From Leptospira montravelensis (GTDB taxonomy: Bacteria > Spirochaetota > Leptospiria > Leptospirales > Leptospiraceae): a stretch of DNA of 64,000 bases. Position numbers and translations under genes: made by a program. Positions 1-8,285 of this stretch are shown one piece after another (the stretch's first letter is position 1; each line of letters starts with the position of its first letter). Where the stretch lies: the NCBI RefSeq assembly GCF_004770045.1, contig NZ_RQFO01000004.1:496001-560000 (forward strand), read 5' to 3'. The notes below the pieces were generated by a model that ran no database searches, was not told where the DNA came from, and saw only the letters and a list, made by a program, of their open reading frames with translations.

Positions 1-1748
1 TCCATATCTTCCATTTTAGCTTGTAACACGGGCTCTGTCGGAACCTGGAAGGGAAGTTTTGTTACAATCACGTTTCTAAGTTTATCACCCTTTATGTCTA
101 CACCTTGCCAAAAACTTGAGACACCAAAAAGAACACTTTTATCATTAGCAAGAAACTCCCGTTTGGCGGCTATTGGGCCCATTTCCGTTTGAGAAAAAAT
201 TGGATAGGGCACTTGGTTTCTTAATTCTTCGTAAAGTTCTGTTAAAAGTTTATTGGATGTAAATAGTACAAATGCATCGCCTTCCGAAAGTTTTAAAAGC
301 CTTGCGATCCAATAGGATAAATCCGATTTATTTTTACGAGGATCTTGGACAGGATCTGCCACTTGTTTGGGGACAAAAAGAAGCGAATGAGTGTTATATG
401 CAAATGGGGAAGCCAAAGTTTTTGTTTTTACTTCAGTAATACCAACTTCTTTTAAAAAATACTGAAAATTCCCGGCAGTCGGAGATAGAGTTGCCGAGGT
501 CATCACAACAGAATCCATATTGGGAAATAATGTATTGGCTAAAATTTCATCCGTATTTTTCGGTTGGGAAAATAAATAATAAAATGGATCTTTTGCCGAA
601 TGCGGCGGAGGTTCAATCCAAAAAACTAAATTAGGATTGGTTTTTAAACGAAAGTCATTTAGAAACGAGGAGGCTTTTTTTAGGTTCCCAGAAACCATCT
701 CAAGTCCAAGTGCCATTTCCTTTTCTTCCATATCTTCGCTGTCTTTTTTATATTTAGAAAGTAAACTTTCTAACTGCGAAGCTAAATCTCCCAAAGTATC
801 TTCTAAGGCTCCATTATCCAATTTGATTCGTTCTGTATGACGAGTCGAAAACTGGTTGAATTGTAAAGGAATGGCAGAAAGTAACATTCGAAAAAAATCA
901 TTCGCATAACCAATAGAAGCTTCTACCGATTTCATTATTTTTTCGCTGTTTTTGAGTTTTAAAACAAGGCCGGTTCTTTTTTCAGGAAAATAAAGATAAT
1001 GGAGGAGGTTCATTAAAAGATCATAACGAATCTCTGAACCAAAAGCACGTCCCACAATCTCTGGAAAAGCATGGGCTTCATCAATGACAAGTTGCGAAAA
1101 GGGTGGGAGGATTTTAAAATCACCAGCTAAATGGCTTGCTAATAGATGATGGTTTACGATTAAAATATTAGCCTTTTTCCATTTTTCCTTTTCTAAAAAA
1201 TAATAGGATGAACTAAAGTTCGGACAGTTTCTCCCCAAACAGTTGTCAGATTCTCTTGCGACAGAACCCCAAAAGGAATTGGATAAAAATCCATCATATT
1301 CTGCACGAATCCCTGCTGTAGTTTGTTTTTCCCAATTCACAAAGTATTGGATCGATGATTCCATTTCAGGGCCGAAATCACCACGTTCCATCACACGGCC
1401 ATACTTACGTTTGCAAAGATAATTATTCGCACCAAGAGCCACCATTGCATTGACGGGAACCCCAAGTGCTTCAGATACCAGAGGGATGTCTTTGTACAAT
1501 AATTGGTCTTGTAAGGATTTAGTTTCTGTGGAAACAACCACTGTACATTCATTTTCTAAAGAAAATAAGGCGCTGGGAATTAAATAAGCAAGGGACTTTC
1601 CAACACCTGTACCCGCTTCAATGGCCCAATGGGAACCTGTATTAAAGGCAGATTCAATGGACGTAGACATATCCATTTGTTCTTTCCTAACTTCATAATC
1701 CTTCCAAAGTTTTGGAAGTTGTTTTGTGAAAACCGTTTGAACGTCCAA
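1..1748 (-). CDS. dinG: DinG-like ATP-dependent DNA helicase (3' end cut off)
   Basis: Superfamily 2 helicase of the DinG/XPD group, expected to unwind DNA 5'-3' during repair. The reverse-strand translation shows a Walker A box AGTGVGKS near residue 45, a DEAH box (VIDEAHAF), and helicase motifs late in the readable part (TSATLS, FGVSSFWQGVD). Cysteines at 112, 170 and 175 match three Fe-S ligands of DinG, but the fourth position (181) is Ser. I chose the TTG at 1748 because the first in-frame ATG, at 1676, would remove the family's N-terminal segment (VFTKQLPKLWKDYEVRKEQ). An AGG lies 9 bases upstream, and the start follows the preceding small gene by 3 bases, so translation is probably coupled. 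The C-terminus lies outside the window. Confidence 0.85.
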   Translation of the reverse strand, partial: MDVQTVFTKQLPKLWKDYEVRKEQMDMSTSIESAFNTGSHWAIEAGTGVGKSLAYLIPSALFSLENECTVVVSTETKSLQDQLLYKDIPLVSEALGVPVNAMVALGANNYLCKRKYGRVMERGDFGPEMESSIQYFVNWEKQTTAGIRAEYDGFLSNSFWGSVARESDNCLGRNCPNFSSSYYFLEKEKWKKANILIVNHHLLASHLAGDFKILPPFSQLVIDEAHAFPEIVGRAFGSEIRYDLLMNLLHYLYFPEKRTGLVLKLKNSEKIMKSVEASIGYANDFFRMLLSAIPLQFNQFSTRHTERIKLDNGALEDTLGDLASQLESLLSKYKKDSEDMEEKEMALGLEMVSGNLKKASSFLNDFRLKTNPNLVFWIEPPPHSAKDPFYYLFSQPKNTDEILANTLFPNMDSVVMTSATLSPTAGNFQYFLKEVGITEVKTKTLASPFAYNTHSLLFVPKQVADPVQDPRKNKSDLSYWIARLLKLSEGDAFVLFTSNKLLTELYEELRNQVPYPIFSQTEMGPIAAKREFLANDKSVLFGVSSFWQGVDIKGDKLRNVIVTKLPFQVPTEPVLQAKMEDM

Positions 1749-1751
1749 TCG

Positions 1752-1868
1752 TTAATGCCTATTGCGAAAAAGAAGAACAATACAAACAACTGTCAAACTA
1801 ATCACAGAAACTAATGAGACAGTCATTATGAGCATCCCTTGCCAATTGAGTTCCCCAGGTGAAATCAT
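1752..1868 (-). CDS. Tiny membrane peptide, probable NSS transporter small subunit (MetS-like)
   Basis: A 38-residue peptide with a short polar start ([11 protein letters not shown]), one hydrophobic helix of about 22 residues, and a basic end (FRNRH). Its ATG overlaps the stop of the sodium symporter gene in an ATGA arrangement, the classic sign of translational coupling. Many bacterial NSS transporters are followed by a single-helix protein of 30-60 residues; MetS, partner of the methionine importer MetP, is the known example (PF16951-type). Size, topology and position fit that role. The call is an inference from context, because so short a sequence carries little family signal. Confidence 0.6.
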   Translation of the reverse strand: MISPGELNWQGMLIMTVSLVSVISLTVVCIVLLFRNRH

Positions 1869-3451
1869 AGGACAACCTTTTCCTTTTTTTCACCAAGGGC
1901 TTTGGCTACCAAAAAATAAATAAAACCATAAATCAATATAAGACCTATAACAACAGAACGAGCCACAATCGCTTTTGTTTTGGCATCTTCCACATTTTCA
2001 CCTTTATTTTCAGCAAGTAAACCCATCACTTCAGGATTCATTTTATCTAAATATTCAGGTAAGTTCATATAACAAAAAGATACGAAGATAAATAACAGAA
2101 ACCAAGGCGTTATGTATTTTAAAACAAATTTTATCGATTTAGGGAAGGGGATGAGACTTCCCTCATTGGCATCCTTTACCCCTCTTTCAACTCCAATTTT
2201 AAAAACAAATATAAAGATTTGTATGGAAGCCAAAATATAAATCATAATGGTTCCTATGTAAAAATCCGCGATATCAAGAGCTGCAAAATCTTTATTAAAA
2301 TAAATAATAGGAAGGCACAATGCAAAGGTAAATAGAAACAACAATAAGGAAGATTTTCTCCTACCTATACGAAAACCTTCTTCTAAAAAAAGAATTCCAG
2401 GTTGTAACATAGTTACTGAAGAGGTAATCGCTGCCAAAAAAAGAACTAGAAACCACAAACCGCCAAAAAAATTTCCACCAGGCATCATTCCAAATACAGA
2501 GGGAAGAGCGATAAAACCCATTCCAAAGGTCCCAAAAGATGTAGCTTGCATTCCTAAAAACAAAAAAGCAACAGGGATGGTGATCATGCCACCAAACACA
2601 ACTTCTGCGAATTCATTTAAAGAAGCAGAAGACAAACTCGATAAAACAACATCATCCTTTCTCTTTAAAAAACTAGAAAACACAAGGGCAATCCCAAACC
2701 CCGTCGACAAAGAAAAGAAAATTTGGCCGGCAGCACTGATCCATACCTTTGGTTGGGTTAGTTTAGACCAATCAGGGTTCCACATAACTGCAAGACCCGA
2801 TTCAATTCCAGGTATCGTCAAAACACGTATTAGGATGATTGTTGCACAAATTCCCATCAGTGGCATGGCAATTTTGGCAAAGGCTTCGAGCCCTTTGGAG
2901 AGTCCTCGGTAAACTAGTAAAAAATTAAACAAAACACAAAAGAGAAAAAAAACGATAATGGGTGATTGAAAACTGGTTCCATTTGCTTCAGCGCCCGTTA
3001 GGTGCAAAAAAAATGCGGAAGATTGGTTTGTCATTTCCTCTTGGGTCGAACCAGAAAGTGACATTTGTCCTGTTAAAAAATAATAAGCATATGCCAAACA
3101 CCAAGATTCAATGAATACATAATAAACATAAATCATCACAGGAATCATCACACCGATGGTTCCTGAAAGTTTTAGTGGGAATCCTTTTAAGTATTCGCGA
3201 AAGATAAATGGGGTGCTGTGTCCATGTTTGCCGCCCATCCGACCCATAGTCCATTCGGCTAAACAAACGGGAATTCCTAGAATTAGAAAACTGATGATAT
3301 AGGGAACCATAAAGGCACCACCACCATTTTGAGCAGCTTGTCCAGGGAATCGTAAAAAATTACCGAGGCCAATCGCACCACTGGCTACAGCCAATATCAA
3401 ACCGATACGACTGGCCCAACCATCGTGGTTTTCCACTTGTCTCTCTTTCAT
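1865..3451 (-). CDS. Sodium-dependent symporter, NSS/SNF family
   Basis: A 528-residue inner-membrane protein with the LeuT fold. The first helix carries the NSS signature ([14 protein letters not shown], then NGGGAF), which forms part of the sodium and substrate site, and TM2 ends in the typical EWTMGR. About 12 hydrophobic segments follow. It should import an amino acid or related solute with sodium; the substrate cannot be read from sequence. The MetS-like peptide encoded directly downstream suggests the methionine/alanine importer branch. The ATG at 3451 is the first start before the conserved N-terminus. A strong hairpin at 3508-3537 separates it from the upstream regulator gene. Confidence 0.9.
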   Translation of the reverse strand: MKERQVENHDGWASRIGLILAVASGAIGLGNFLRFPGQAAQNGGGAFMVPYIISFLILGIPVCLAEWTMGRMGGKHGHSTPFIFREYLKGFPLKLSGTIGVMIPVMIYVYYVFIESWCLAYAYYFLTGQMSLSGSTQEEMTNQSSAFFLHLTGAEANGTSFQSPIIVFFLFCVLFNFLLVYRGLSKGLEAFAKIAMPLMGICATIILIRVLTIPGIESGLAVMWNPDWSKLTQPKVWISAAGQIFFSLSTGFGIALVFSSFLKRKDDVVLSSLSSASLNEFAEVVFGGMITIPVAFLFLGMQATSFGTFGMGFIALPSVFGMMPGGNFFGGLWFLVLFLAAITSSVTMLQPGILFLEEGFRIGRRKSSLLLFLFTFALCLPIIYFNKDFAALDIADFYIGTIMIYILASIQIFIFVFKIGVERGVKDANEGSLIPFPKSIKFVLKYITPWFLLFIFVSFCYMNLPEYLDKMNPEVMGLLAENKGENVEDAKTKAIVARSVVIGLILIYGFIYFLVAKALGEKKEKVVL

Positions 3452-3507
3452 CAGGGACTATTGAATGTATTAGGAATTATGTGACAAAATCTTTTTGTAG
3501 AAGATTG

Positions 3508-3537
3508 AGAAAAAGCAAGGTTTTAACACCTTGCTTT
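3508..3537 (-). terminator. Intrinsic terminator after the tandem-XRE gene
   Basis: A 10-bp perfect stem, AAAGCAAGGT (3512-3521) with ACCTTGCTTT (3528-3537), has a 6-base loop and is followed on the minus strand by a run of five T. It lies 13 bases past the stop of the regulator gene and so isolates the symporter gene transcriptionally. Confidence 0.8.
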
Positions 3538-3550
3538 GGTGATTTTCAAA

Positions 3551-3964
3551 TTAGCCGAGAAATAACTCGTTTTTTTCCATTTTTAGAACTTTAGAAACCA
3601 GATTCTTAAAATCTTCAGGTGGTTCTAAAAGCCCAAGTTCTACTTTTGACAAAAACGGAGTGGAAACCTTCAATTTCTTTGCGAAATCGTATTGTTTAAT
3701 ACCTAACTCACGTCGAACTGCCCAAAGTTTGTTTTTCAATCCATTGGAAAACTCAGGGTAGATGTCTTCCACAGCGCTTTCGTTGAAAAGTTTATCAACA
3801 GAGGTCTTGAGATACTTGGCACAAGATGACTTAAATTTTTCAGTCGGATCTTGGGCTCCAGTTTCAATTTTGGACAGGTAACTTGGAGAAACTCCCAGCG
3901 CCCTTGCCATATCGTACTGTTTGATACCTCTCTTCTTGCGAAGCATGTAAATGTGATTGTTCAT
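3551..3964 (-). CDS. Transcriptional regulator with two tandem XRE (HTH_3) domains
   Basis: 137 residues made of two similar helix-turn-helix units, roughly 5-60 and 75-135. Both contain the same core: RKKRGIKQYDMARALGVSPSYLSKIE in the first and RRELGIKQYDFAKKLKVSTPFLSKVE in the second. There is no sensor or oligomerisation domain, so one polypeptide may bind a two-fold site by itself. A purine-rich GGGGGG lies before the ATG. A perfect 13-bp inverted repeat sits about 30-65 bases upstream, overlapping a plausible promoter, which suggests autoregulation. The target genes are unknown; the foldase gene 4055-5572 is the nearest same-strand upstream gene. Confidence 0.85.
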   Translation of the reverse strand: MNNHIYMLRKKRGIKQYDMARALGVSPSYLSKIETGAQDPTEKFKSSCAKYLKTSVDKLFNESAVEDIYPEFSNGLKNKLWAVRRELGIKQYDFAKKLKVSTPFLSKVELGLLEPPEDFKNLVSKVLKMEKNELFLG

Positions 3965-3994
3965 TTATCCCCCCTAACAGTCAAAATATGTCAA

Positions 3995-4029
3995 ATATGG
4001 CAAAATTCAATAAAAAAATTTTGCCATAT
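3995..4029. promoter_or_regulatory. 13-bp palindrome in the XRE gene promoter region (candidate operator)
   Basis: ATATGGCAAAATT (3995-4007) and AATTTTGCCATAT (4017-4029) are perfect inverted copies 9 bases apart. On the minus strand a possible -35 TTGAAT lies in the spacer and a -10-like TATTTT follows after 16 bases, so a bound protein would block transcription of the XRE gene. The same element could instead act as a weak AT-rich terminator for the foldase gene ending at 4055; its stem has few GC pairs and only a short T run. Confidence 0.45.
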
Positions 4030-4054
4030 TGTAAATCTTGAAAGGAGTATTTCC

Positions 4055-5572
4055 TTATAATGTAACTTCTTTTAGACGATCAGCCGCGATCACTAAATTA
4101 TAAGTAGTTTTTAATCCAGAAACTTTTTGTTCAATAAATGAATTCCTTTGCGCCCCTTCCATCTCTGATTTAATTCTTTCGCGAACTGCACCATAGGGCT
4201 TTGGAATACGGTTCTGTGGGTTTTTAGGGTCTGGATCCGCATAAGCATACATTTTTCCTGCTTCATAGGCATCTTTCATTTGTGCTTCTGTCACGGTCAC
4301 AGGAATGGCTTTGATTTCATCTTGTAGCGATTTTAACGCCAAAGAAACCTTCATTTTATCCATTTGCATCAAATATCCAATTTCTGATCCCACATCTTGC
4401 ACTCGGTCCGAAGTCTCTGCAATTTTTCCTTGAAGGATGGTCGATTGGAACAAATTGAGCATGTCCCAAGTTTTGGATTTTTCATCTTTATATTCTTGTT
4501 TTAGAACATTAGGAATGGCTTCAAATTCTGCGCTCAGGTCTTTCCATGTATAATTTTTTCCCTCTCTGTTTGAGTATAGAGAATAATCAGGAGTAAAGAT
4601 TTTTGGATCGATATCATTTGGACCTGTAAAACGGGGAAGGTTCGCCACAGTGATTCCACTTTCTTCAGTAATCTTTTTTAGTTCTTTTTGATATAAACCT
4701 TGTTCATACTCTTTCATTGTATGAGAAGCAAACTGGCTTGCTTTGTCTGCCGATTCACCTTCTGTAAAATAAGCAACGGATGCCTTGGTTTCTGGATCTT
4801 CATGAGTTTTTCCGTATTCAGTAGCTTCCTTTTTGAATTCATCAAAAATAGATGTGAAGTATTTTCTAAGTCTTTCTGGATGCACTTTTTCTGTTCCAGT
4901 GGAACGAACTACATAAGCAATCCTTCCTTCTCCTGCTTTCGCATAAGAAATAAAAGTTCCTTTTTTAGCCTTTTTCACTTCTGCTAAAATATCTTCCAAT
5001 GGTGTTTCTGCACAGTTTGTACAAAAAGGTTCTAATTTTCCAGCAATTGGTCTTCTTGTGATATCATCTGTCACTTTAGAAATCTCTTCCGCAATTTCCT
5101 TATCCGACAGAGAATTCAGTTTGTTTGCCAAATCTTCCGCTTTTTTAAGATTTGTAGCTTCATCTTCTCCACGAACAAGCGCTAACTGAAGATTCACAAA
5201 TTCTAATGGTTTTTCTTTTAAACCATTTTTAACGTATTCACGCATATAAACGTTTAGTTTCAAAAATTGGTTCACAAGTGATTCAATTTTTTGAACATCT
5301 GCTTCCGCAACTTTTTTGGAAGCAATCGCATCTTTGAGTAGGATTTTCTCTAAAGCGATACTCTCTAAAATTTTTGCTTGGATATCGGCACTAATAGGTT
5401 GCGGTTCAGTATTGCCTCGTTTCGAAGCCTCAATCACAAAGTTCATTTCTTTGCGAGTTACAGTGCCACCATCGAATGTCGCCAGGATTTCAGAATCCTT
5501 CGAGCAATTCAAAATTGGTAAGAGTATCAAACCGAGTGAAACACCCAGAGTGAGATATTTTTTTAGATTCAT
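4055..5572 (-). CDS. SurA/PpiC-like peptidyl-prolyl isomerase lipoprotein
   Basis: 505 residues with a lipoprotein signal peptide (lysines at 4-5, hydrophobic core, LPILNC, Cys at about 23), so it should be anchored at the periplasmic face. The following segment (ATFDGGTVTRKEMNFVIEA) resembles the SurA N-terminal chaperone region, in which a helix-rich domain wraps around parvulin-like domains. The middle is rich in charged helices, and a conventional parvulin active site is not obvious to me. It probably helps fold outer-membrane or exported proteins. The 99-residue gene 5602-5901 lies 29 bases upstream on the same strand and is likely co-transcribed. Confidence 0.65.
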   Translation of the reverse strand: MNLKKYLTLGVSLGLILLPILNCSKDSEILATFDGGTVTRKEMNFVIEASKRGNTEPQPISADIQAKILESIALEKILLKDAIASKKVAEADVQKIESLVNQFLKLNVYMREYVKNGLKEKPLEFVNLQLALVRGEDEATNLKKAEDLANKLNSLSDKEIAEEISKVTDDITRRPIAGKLEPFCTNCAETPLEDILAEVKKAKKGTFISYAKAGEGRIAYVVRSTGTEKVHPERLRKYFTSIFDEFKKEATEYGKTHEDPETKASVAYFTEGESADKASQFASHTMKEYEQGLYQKELKKITEESGITVANLPRFTGPNDIDPKIFTPDYSLYSNREGKNYTWKDLSAEFEAIPNVLKQEYKDEKSKTWDMLNLFQSTILQGKIAETSDRVQDVGSEIGYLMQMDKMKVSLALKSLQDEIKAIPVTVTEAQMKDAYEAGKMYAYADPDPKNPQNRIPKPYGAVRERIKSEMEGAQRNSFIEQKVSGLKTTYNLVIAADRLKEVTL

Positions 5573-5601
5573 TGGATTTCCTTGTCTATTTTCAGTATTG
5601 T

Positions 5602-5901
5602 TTAGTATTTACGAATGGGTTTTTCCGGTTTTTTAAGTTCCGGAGTGGGAATAGGCGTGGGAGTTTTGCTTTCAGAAGTGACTGTTGTTTTTTTGGCAAC
5701 CGGCTGGCTACTCGAAACATTCAATTTGAGGATTTCCGATTTTTGGTCCTCTAACTTATTCATCTCCGATAAAAACGTTTCTTTGAGGATGGGAGAATAT
5801 TCCCGGTCAGAAGCGAGGCGGTCCGTCAATTTTTTCAGTTCCACGACGTCCCGATCCAGTTCTTCTAGTTTTTTGTATAAATGGGCAACAGTTACCTTCA
5901 A
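5602..5901 (-). CDS. Small coiled-coil protein with proline/threonine tail
   Basis: 99 residues that I do not recognise as a family. Residues 1-60 form amphipathic heptads (HLYKKLEELDRDVVELKKL, then SEMNKLEDQKSEILKL), predicting a coiled coil. The tail is low-complexity and rich in P, T and K (SKTPTPIPTPELKKPEKP), suggesting a flexible linker or cell-wall-facing end, although no signal peptide is visible. It is probably co-transcribed with the foldase gene and diverges from the STAS gene across a 73-base gap. Confidence 0.55.
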   Translation of the reverse strand: MKVTVAHLYKKLEELDRDVVELKKLTDRLASDREYSPILKETFLSEMNKLEDQKSEILKLNVSSSQPVAKKTTVTSESKTPTPIPTPELKKPEKPIRKY

Positions 5902-5974
5902 ACACCACTCCTTCCAAAAGTTTTATTTACTTGCAATAGAGTGCAAGAATGAAATAAGAAAAATAGCAATTTTT

Positions 5975-6331
5975 ATGAGCCTAGACGACTTAGTAGTTTC
6001 CACGGAAAAAATAGACACAGTGTATGTGACCAAATTGCAGGGGAACTTAAATAACTTCACTTCTGAGAAATGTATCAAATCAGTGCTTAATTCCTTAAAA
6101 CATGGATCCGTCATTTTAGATTTAGAGGAGTTGAATATGGTGACCACTCAAGGAATCATTGCTTTCAAAACTCTAAGCGAAGAAGCATTTCTTCACAAAC
6201 ACAAAATCATCTTAATCAATCTTCCGTTAAGTGTTAGACAAGCATTTTTAATGGCGGGTGTTCGTAATTTATTTCCCATAGCAAACAATGAAGAGGCAGC
6301 ATTTAAAATGGCCTCAAGACCCAGTAGGTAA
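5975..6331 (+). CDS. STAS-domain protein, anti-sigma factor antagonist-like
   Basis: 118 residues covering one STAS domain of the SpoIIAA/RsbV type. The strand after residue 45 runs SVILDLEELNMVTTQGIIAF. In canonical antagonists the corresponding loop is D-SSG-L, with a phosphorylatable serine. Here the loop is MVTTQG, so threonine replaces serine at the likely phosphosite. Such proteins bind anti-sigma kinases in partner switching; no kinase or phosphatase gene is nearby. The longer in-frame open reading frame from 5615 runs antisense through the coiled-coil gene and is ignored. The kinase-like gene begins 3 bases after the stop, so the two are one operon. Confidence 0.75.
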   Translation: MSLDDLVVSTEKIDTVYVTKLQGNLNNFTSEKCIKSVLNSLKHGSVILDLEELNMVTTQGIIAFKTLSEEAFLHKHKIILINLPLSVRQAFLMAGVRNLFPIANNEEAAFKMASRPSR

Positions 6332-6334
6332 ACC

Positions 6335-7084
6335 GTGAATTCAGGATTTAATTTTTTTCGTAAAATTTGGCATGTGCTCGGACTCATCATCCCCGTGACT
6401 TTGTTTTTTGATCCCTTTAAGGACGCCTTCGGACTTGTTTTTGCCACTCGGGCAATTTTGGTGACAGCACTTGGAATCTTACTGATTAGTTTGTTAATCT
6501 TAGAATTTGTTCGGCTGAACCATTCTGGCTTTGAAAACTTCTTTTATAAATACTTTGGGTTCTTAATGAAAGAATCGGAAAGAAAAAGATTCAATGGTAC
6601 CGTTCCTTATTTTTTTGCCAACTTCCTTGTTGTTTTGTTTTTTCCGGCGGAAATTGCCATACTTGCGATTTTGTTTTTGGTAATAGGGGACCCGTTTGCG
6701 GCCTTTGTTGGAAGTAAGTATGGGAAACACCGATTTTATAATGGGAAGTCGCTCGAAGGAATCATTGGGTTTTTAGTTCCCGCTTTTTTATTTTCCATCC
6801 TTGCACTCTTTCTCATTACCAAATCCCAACCAGGGAGTTTCCTTGCAATCTTGGACAACCAAGAAGTCATTCTTTGGACACCCATCTACCTAGTTTTCAT
6901 TTCTGTAATTTCTGCTTGTGTGACGGAATTTTTTGCAAACACAACAGCCAAAGGACTTGTGGATGATAACCTTCTCATCCCAATTGTGGGGGCGGTGGTT
7001 TTATCGGTATTGTCTTTACTCTATTTGGATTATACACCTATGGATTTTTTCTTCGATCCTAAGGCCTTATACATTCAAAAATAG
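6335..7084 (+). CDS. Membrane lipid kinase, SEC59/DGK1/VTE5 family
   Basis: 249 residues with about six hydrophobic helices. It matches the dolichol/diacylglycerol/phytol kinase family: an N-terminal RKIWHVLGL, a central GDPFAAFVGSKYG, and GKSLEGIIGF, which together form the nucleotide-binding and catalytic loops. The substrate is probably an isoprenoid alcohol or diacylglycerol; bacterial members are poorly characterised. The GTG at 6335 lies 3 bases after the STAS gene stop, so expression is coupled. The protein keeps the full family length. Confidence 0.75.
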   Translation: MNSGFNFFRKIWHVLGLIIPVTLFFDPFKDAFGLVFATRAILVTALGILLISLLILEFVRLNHSGFENFFYKYFGFLMKESERKRFNGTVPYFFANFLVVLFFPAEIAILAILFLVIGDPFAAFVGSKYGKHRFYNGKSLEGIIGFLVPAFLFSILALFLITKSQPGSFLAILDNQEVILWTPIYLVFISVISACVTEFFANTTAKGLVDDNLLIPIVGAVVLSVLSLLYLDYTPMDFFFDPKALYIQK

Positions 7085-7090
7085 ATTTAT

Positions 7091-7774
7091 TTATTTCCAG
7101 CGTAGTTCGACAACTCTTTGTTTGGTGATTTGCTCCATTTCTGGAACCATCACCGTATATTCTAAAGAGATAGATCCGAGATCCTCCAGTCGAAAAGGGG
7201 ACTTATCGATTCCTTTATGACGGAACTCTTCTTTCAATAGTGCGCCTAAATAATGAAACGAAACCACAATATTGTTTTGAAATAAATTCCCCTCCATCCG
7301 TTCCGAAGAATTACCATACTTTAAATAGGCTACATATCCCGAACGAAAGGCCTCTTTGCCTAACCCATTGTAAGGTTTGGAAAGCACCAACCGAAACCCA
7401 GGTGTTTCCCTCGCGGTAAAATATAAAAAATTTCCAAAATCTTCGTAACTAGGATTTTCTTTTTTAAATAATTTATGATCCAGATACACCACATCATTTT
7501 CTGTTTTAGGTTCTGTACAATCTAAAGGTTCATTAAAATTATCGCAAAATTGAAACTTATTAGTGGCTACACGGTCACAACTTAAAATCAGGAAAGAGAA
7601 AATTACGAAGAAAAAATGCAAAAAGAAAGATAGATTCGTCACTTTCTTAGTAAGTAAAATACCAAAAATACTAGTAACAGATTGGGTCTGACCGATTTGA
7701 ATCATTCGTTTTTTGGTATTGGTAAAAATTTGAGAATCTGGTTTTGTATCAAGATTTGAATTTATTGAACTCAT
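7091..7774 (-). CDS. Putative lipoprotein of unknown function
   Basis: 227 residues. A strongly hydrophobic run (LHFFFVIFSFLILSC) ends in a lipobox-like Cys at residue 66. That is far from the chosen ATG, so the true start may lie nearer the hydrophobic segment (ATG at residue 24 or TTG at residue 52). The long start does have GAGA before it but overlaps the DUF4416 gene by 26 bases. The mature part has two more cysteines (FQFCDNF, LDCTEP) and no motif I can name. It is the last gene of the minus-strand run that begins with tldD and tldE, and it converges on the lipid kinase gene. Confidence 0.6.
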   Translation of the reverse strand: MSSINSNLDTKPDSQIFTNTKKRMIQIGQTQSVTSIFGILLTKKVTNLSFFLHFFFVIFSFLILSCDRVATNKFQFCDNFNEPLDCTEPKTENDVVYLDHKLFKKENPSYEDFGNFLYFTARETPGFRLVLSKPYNGLGKEAFRSGYVAYLKYGNSSERMEGNLFQNNIVVSFHYLGALLKEEFRHKGIDKSPFRLEDLGSISLEYTVMVPEMEQITKQRVVELRWK

Positions 7775-8282
7775 AGGATTCTCTTAAGGTGTTAAAAAAA
7801 TAACTCACTTCTCTTTCTCGGAAGTAGTTTTGTGCCGATTCAGCCACTACGAGTTGGCTTCTGGAAAAAAAATAAATAGTTTCTCCGTAAACACCTTGGA
7901 ACAAATACGTACGGTGAAAATCATCCTTTGATTTCGCTATTACAATGTTATGCGAAGTGACGTAACCGGGGATAAGAAGCACACTCTGGTCTTTTTTTTG
8001 TAGAAGTGATTGAAATTCCAAACACTCTTTCTTTTTTTCTACCAGTTCTTCTCTATGAATTCTTTGTTTGAATGAAAGAACTTTTGTAAACCTTCCCGGA
8101 TAAGCAAATTCTTTTTCAGTTTCATCAGGTGTCCATTTAGGAAGTAAAACAGATTCATAGAGAATTTTAGAAAACCGTTTTTCCGCCATTGCCTTTAGCT
8201 CAAAAAGAATTCCTTCCTCTTGGTAGGAAAGAATGACAAAAAACGAAGCTCCCGATGGTCTTTCTAAAATCTCTTGTGGCAT
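7749..8282 (-). CDS. DUF4416 family protein
   Basis: 177 residues. The C-terminal two-thirds follows the DUF4416 pattern known from spirochaetes and some deltaproteobacteria: a Lys/Glu-rich segment with FKQRIHREEL, then LLIPGYVTSHNIVIAKSKDDFHR and YLFQGVYGETIYFF. No biochemical role is established for the family. The protein is soluble with no signal peptide. It starts 3 bases after the tldE stop and overlaps the following lipoprotein gene, so all are likely one transcript. Confidence 0.75.
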   Translation of the reverse strand: MPQEILERPSGASFFVILSYQEEGILFELKAMAEKRFSKILYESVLLPKWTPDETEKEFAYPGRFTKVLSFKQRIHREELVEKKKECLEFQSLLQKKDQSVLLIPGYVTSHNIVIAKSKDDFHRTYLFQGVYGETIYFFSRSQLVVAESAQNYFREREVSYFFNTLRESYEFNKFKS

Positions 8283-8285
8283 GGT

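Noticed and set aside
2577..2912. 111-residue + strand frame inside the symporter gene
   Set aside because: Antisense shadow of a conserved transporter coding frame, with no start signal or domain.
5615..6331. A 238-residue + strand frame
   Set aside because: Its first half is antisense to the coiled-coil gene 5602-5901 and has no protein character; only the STAS part from 5975 is real.
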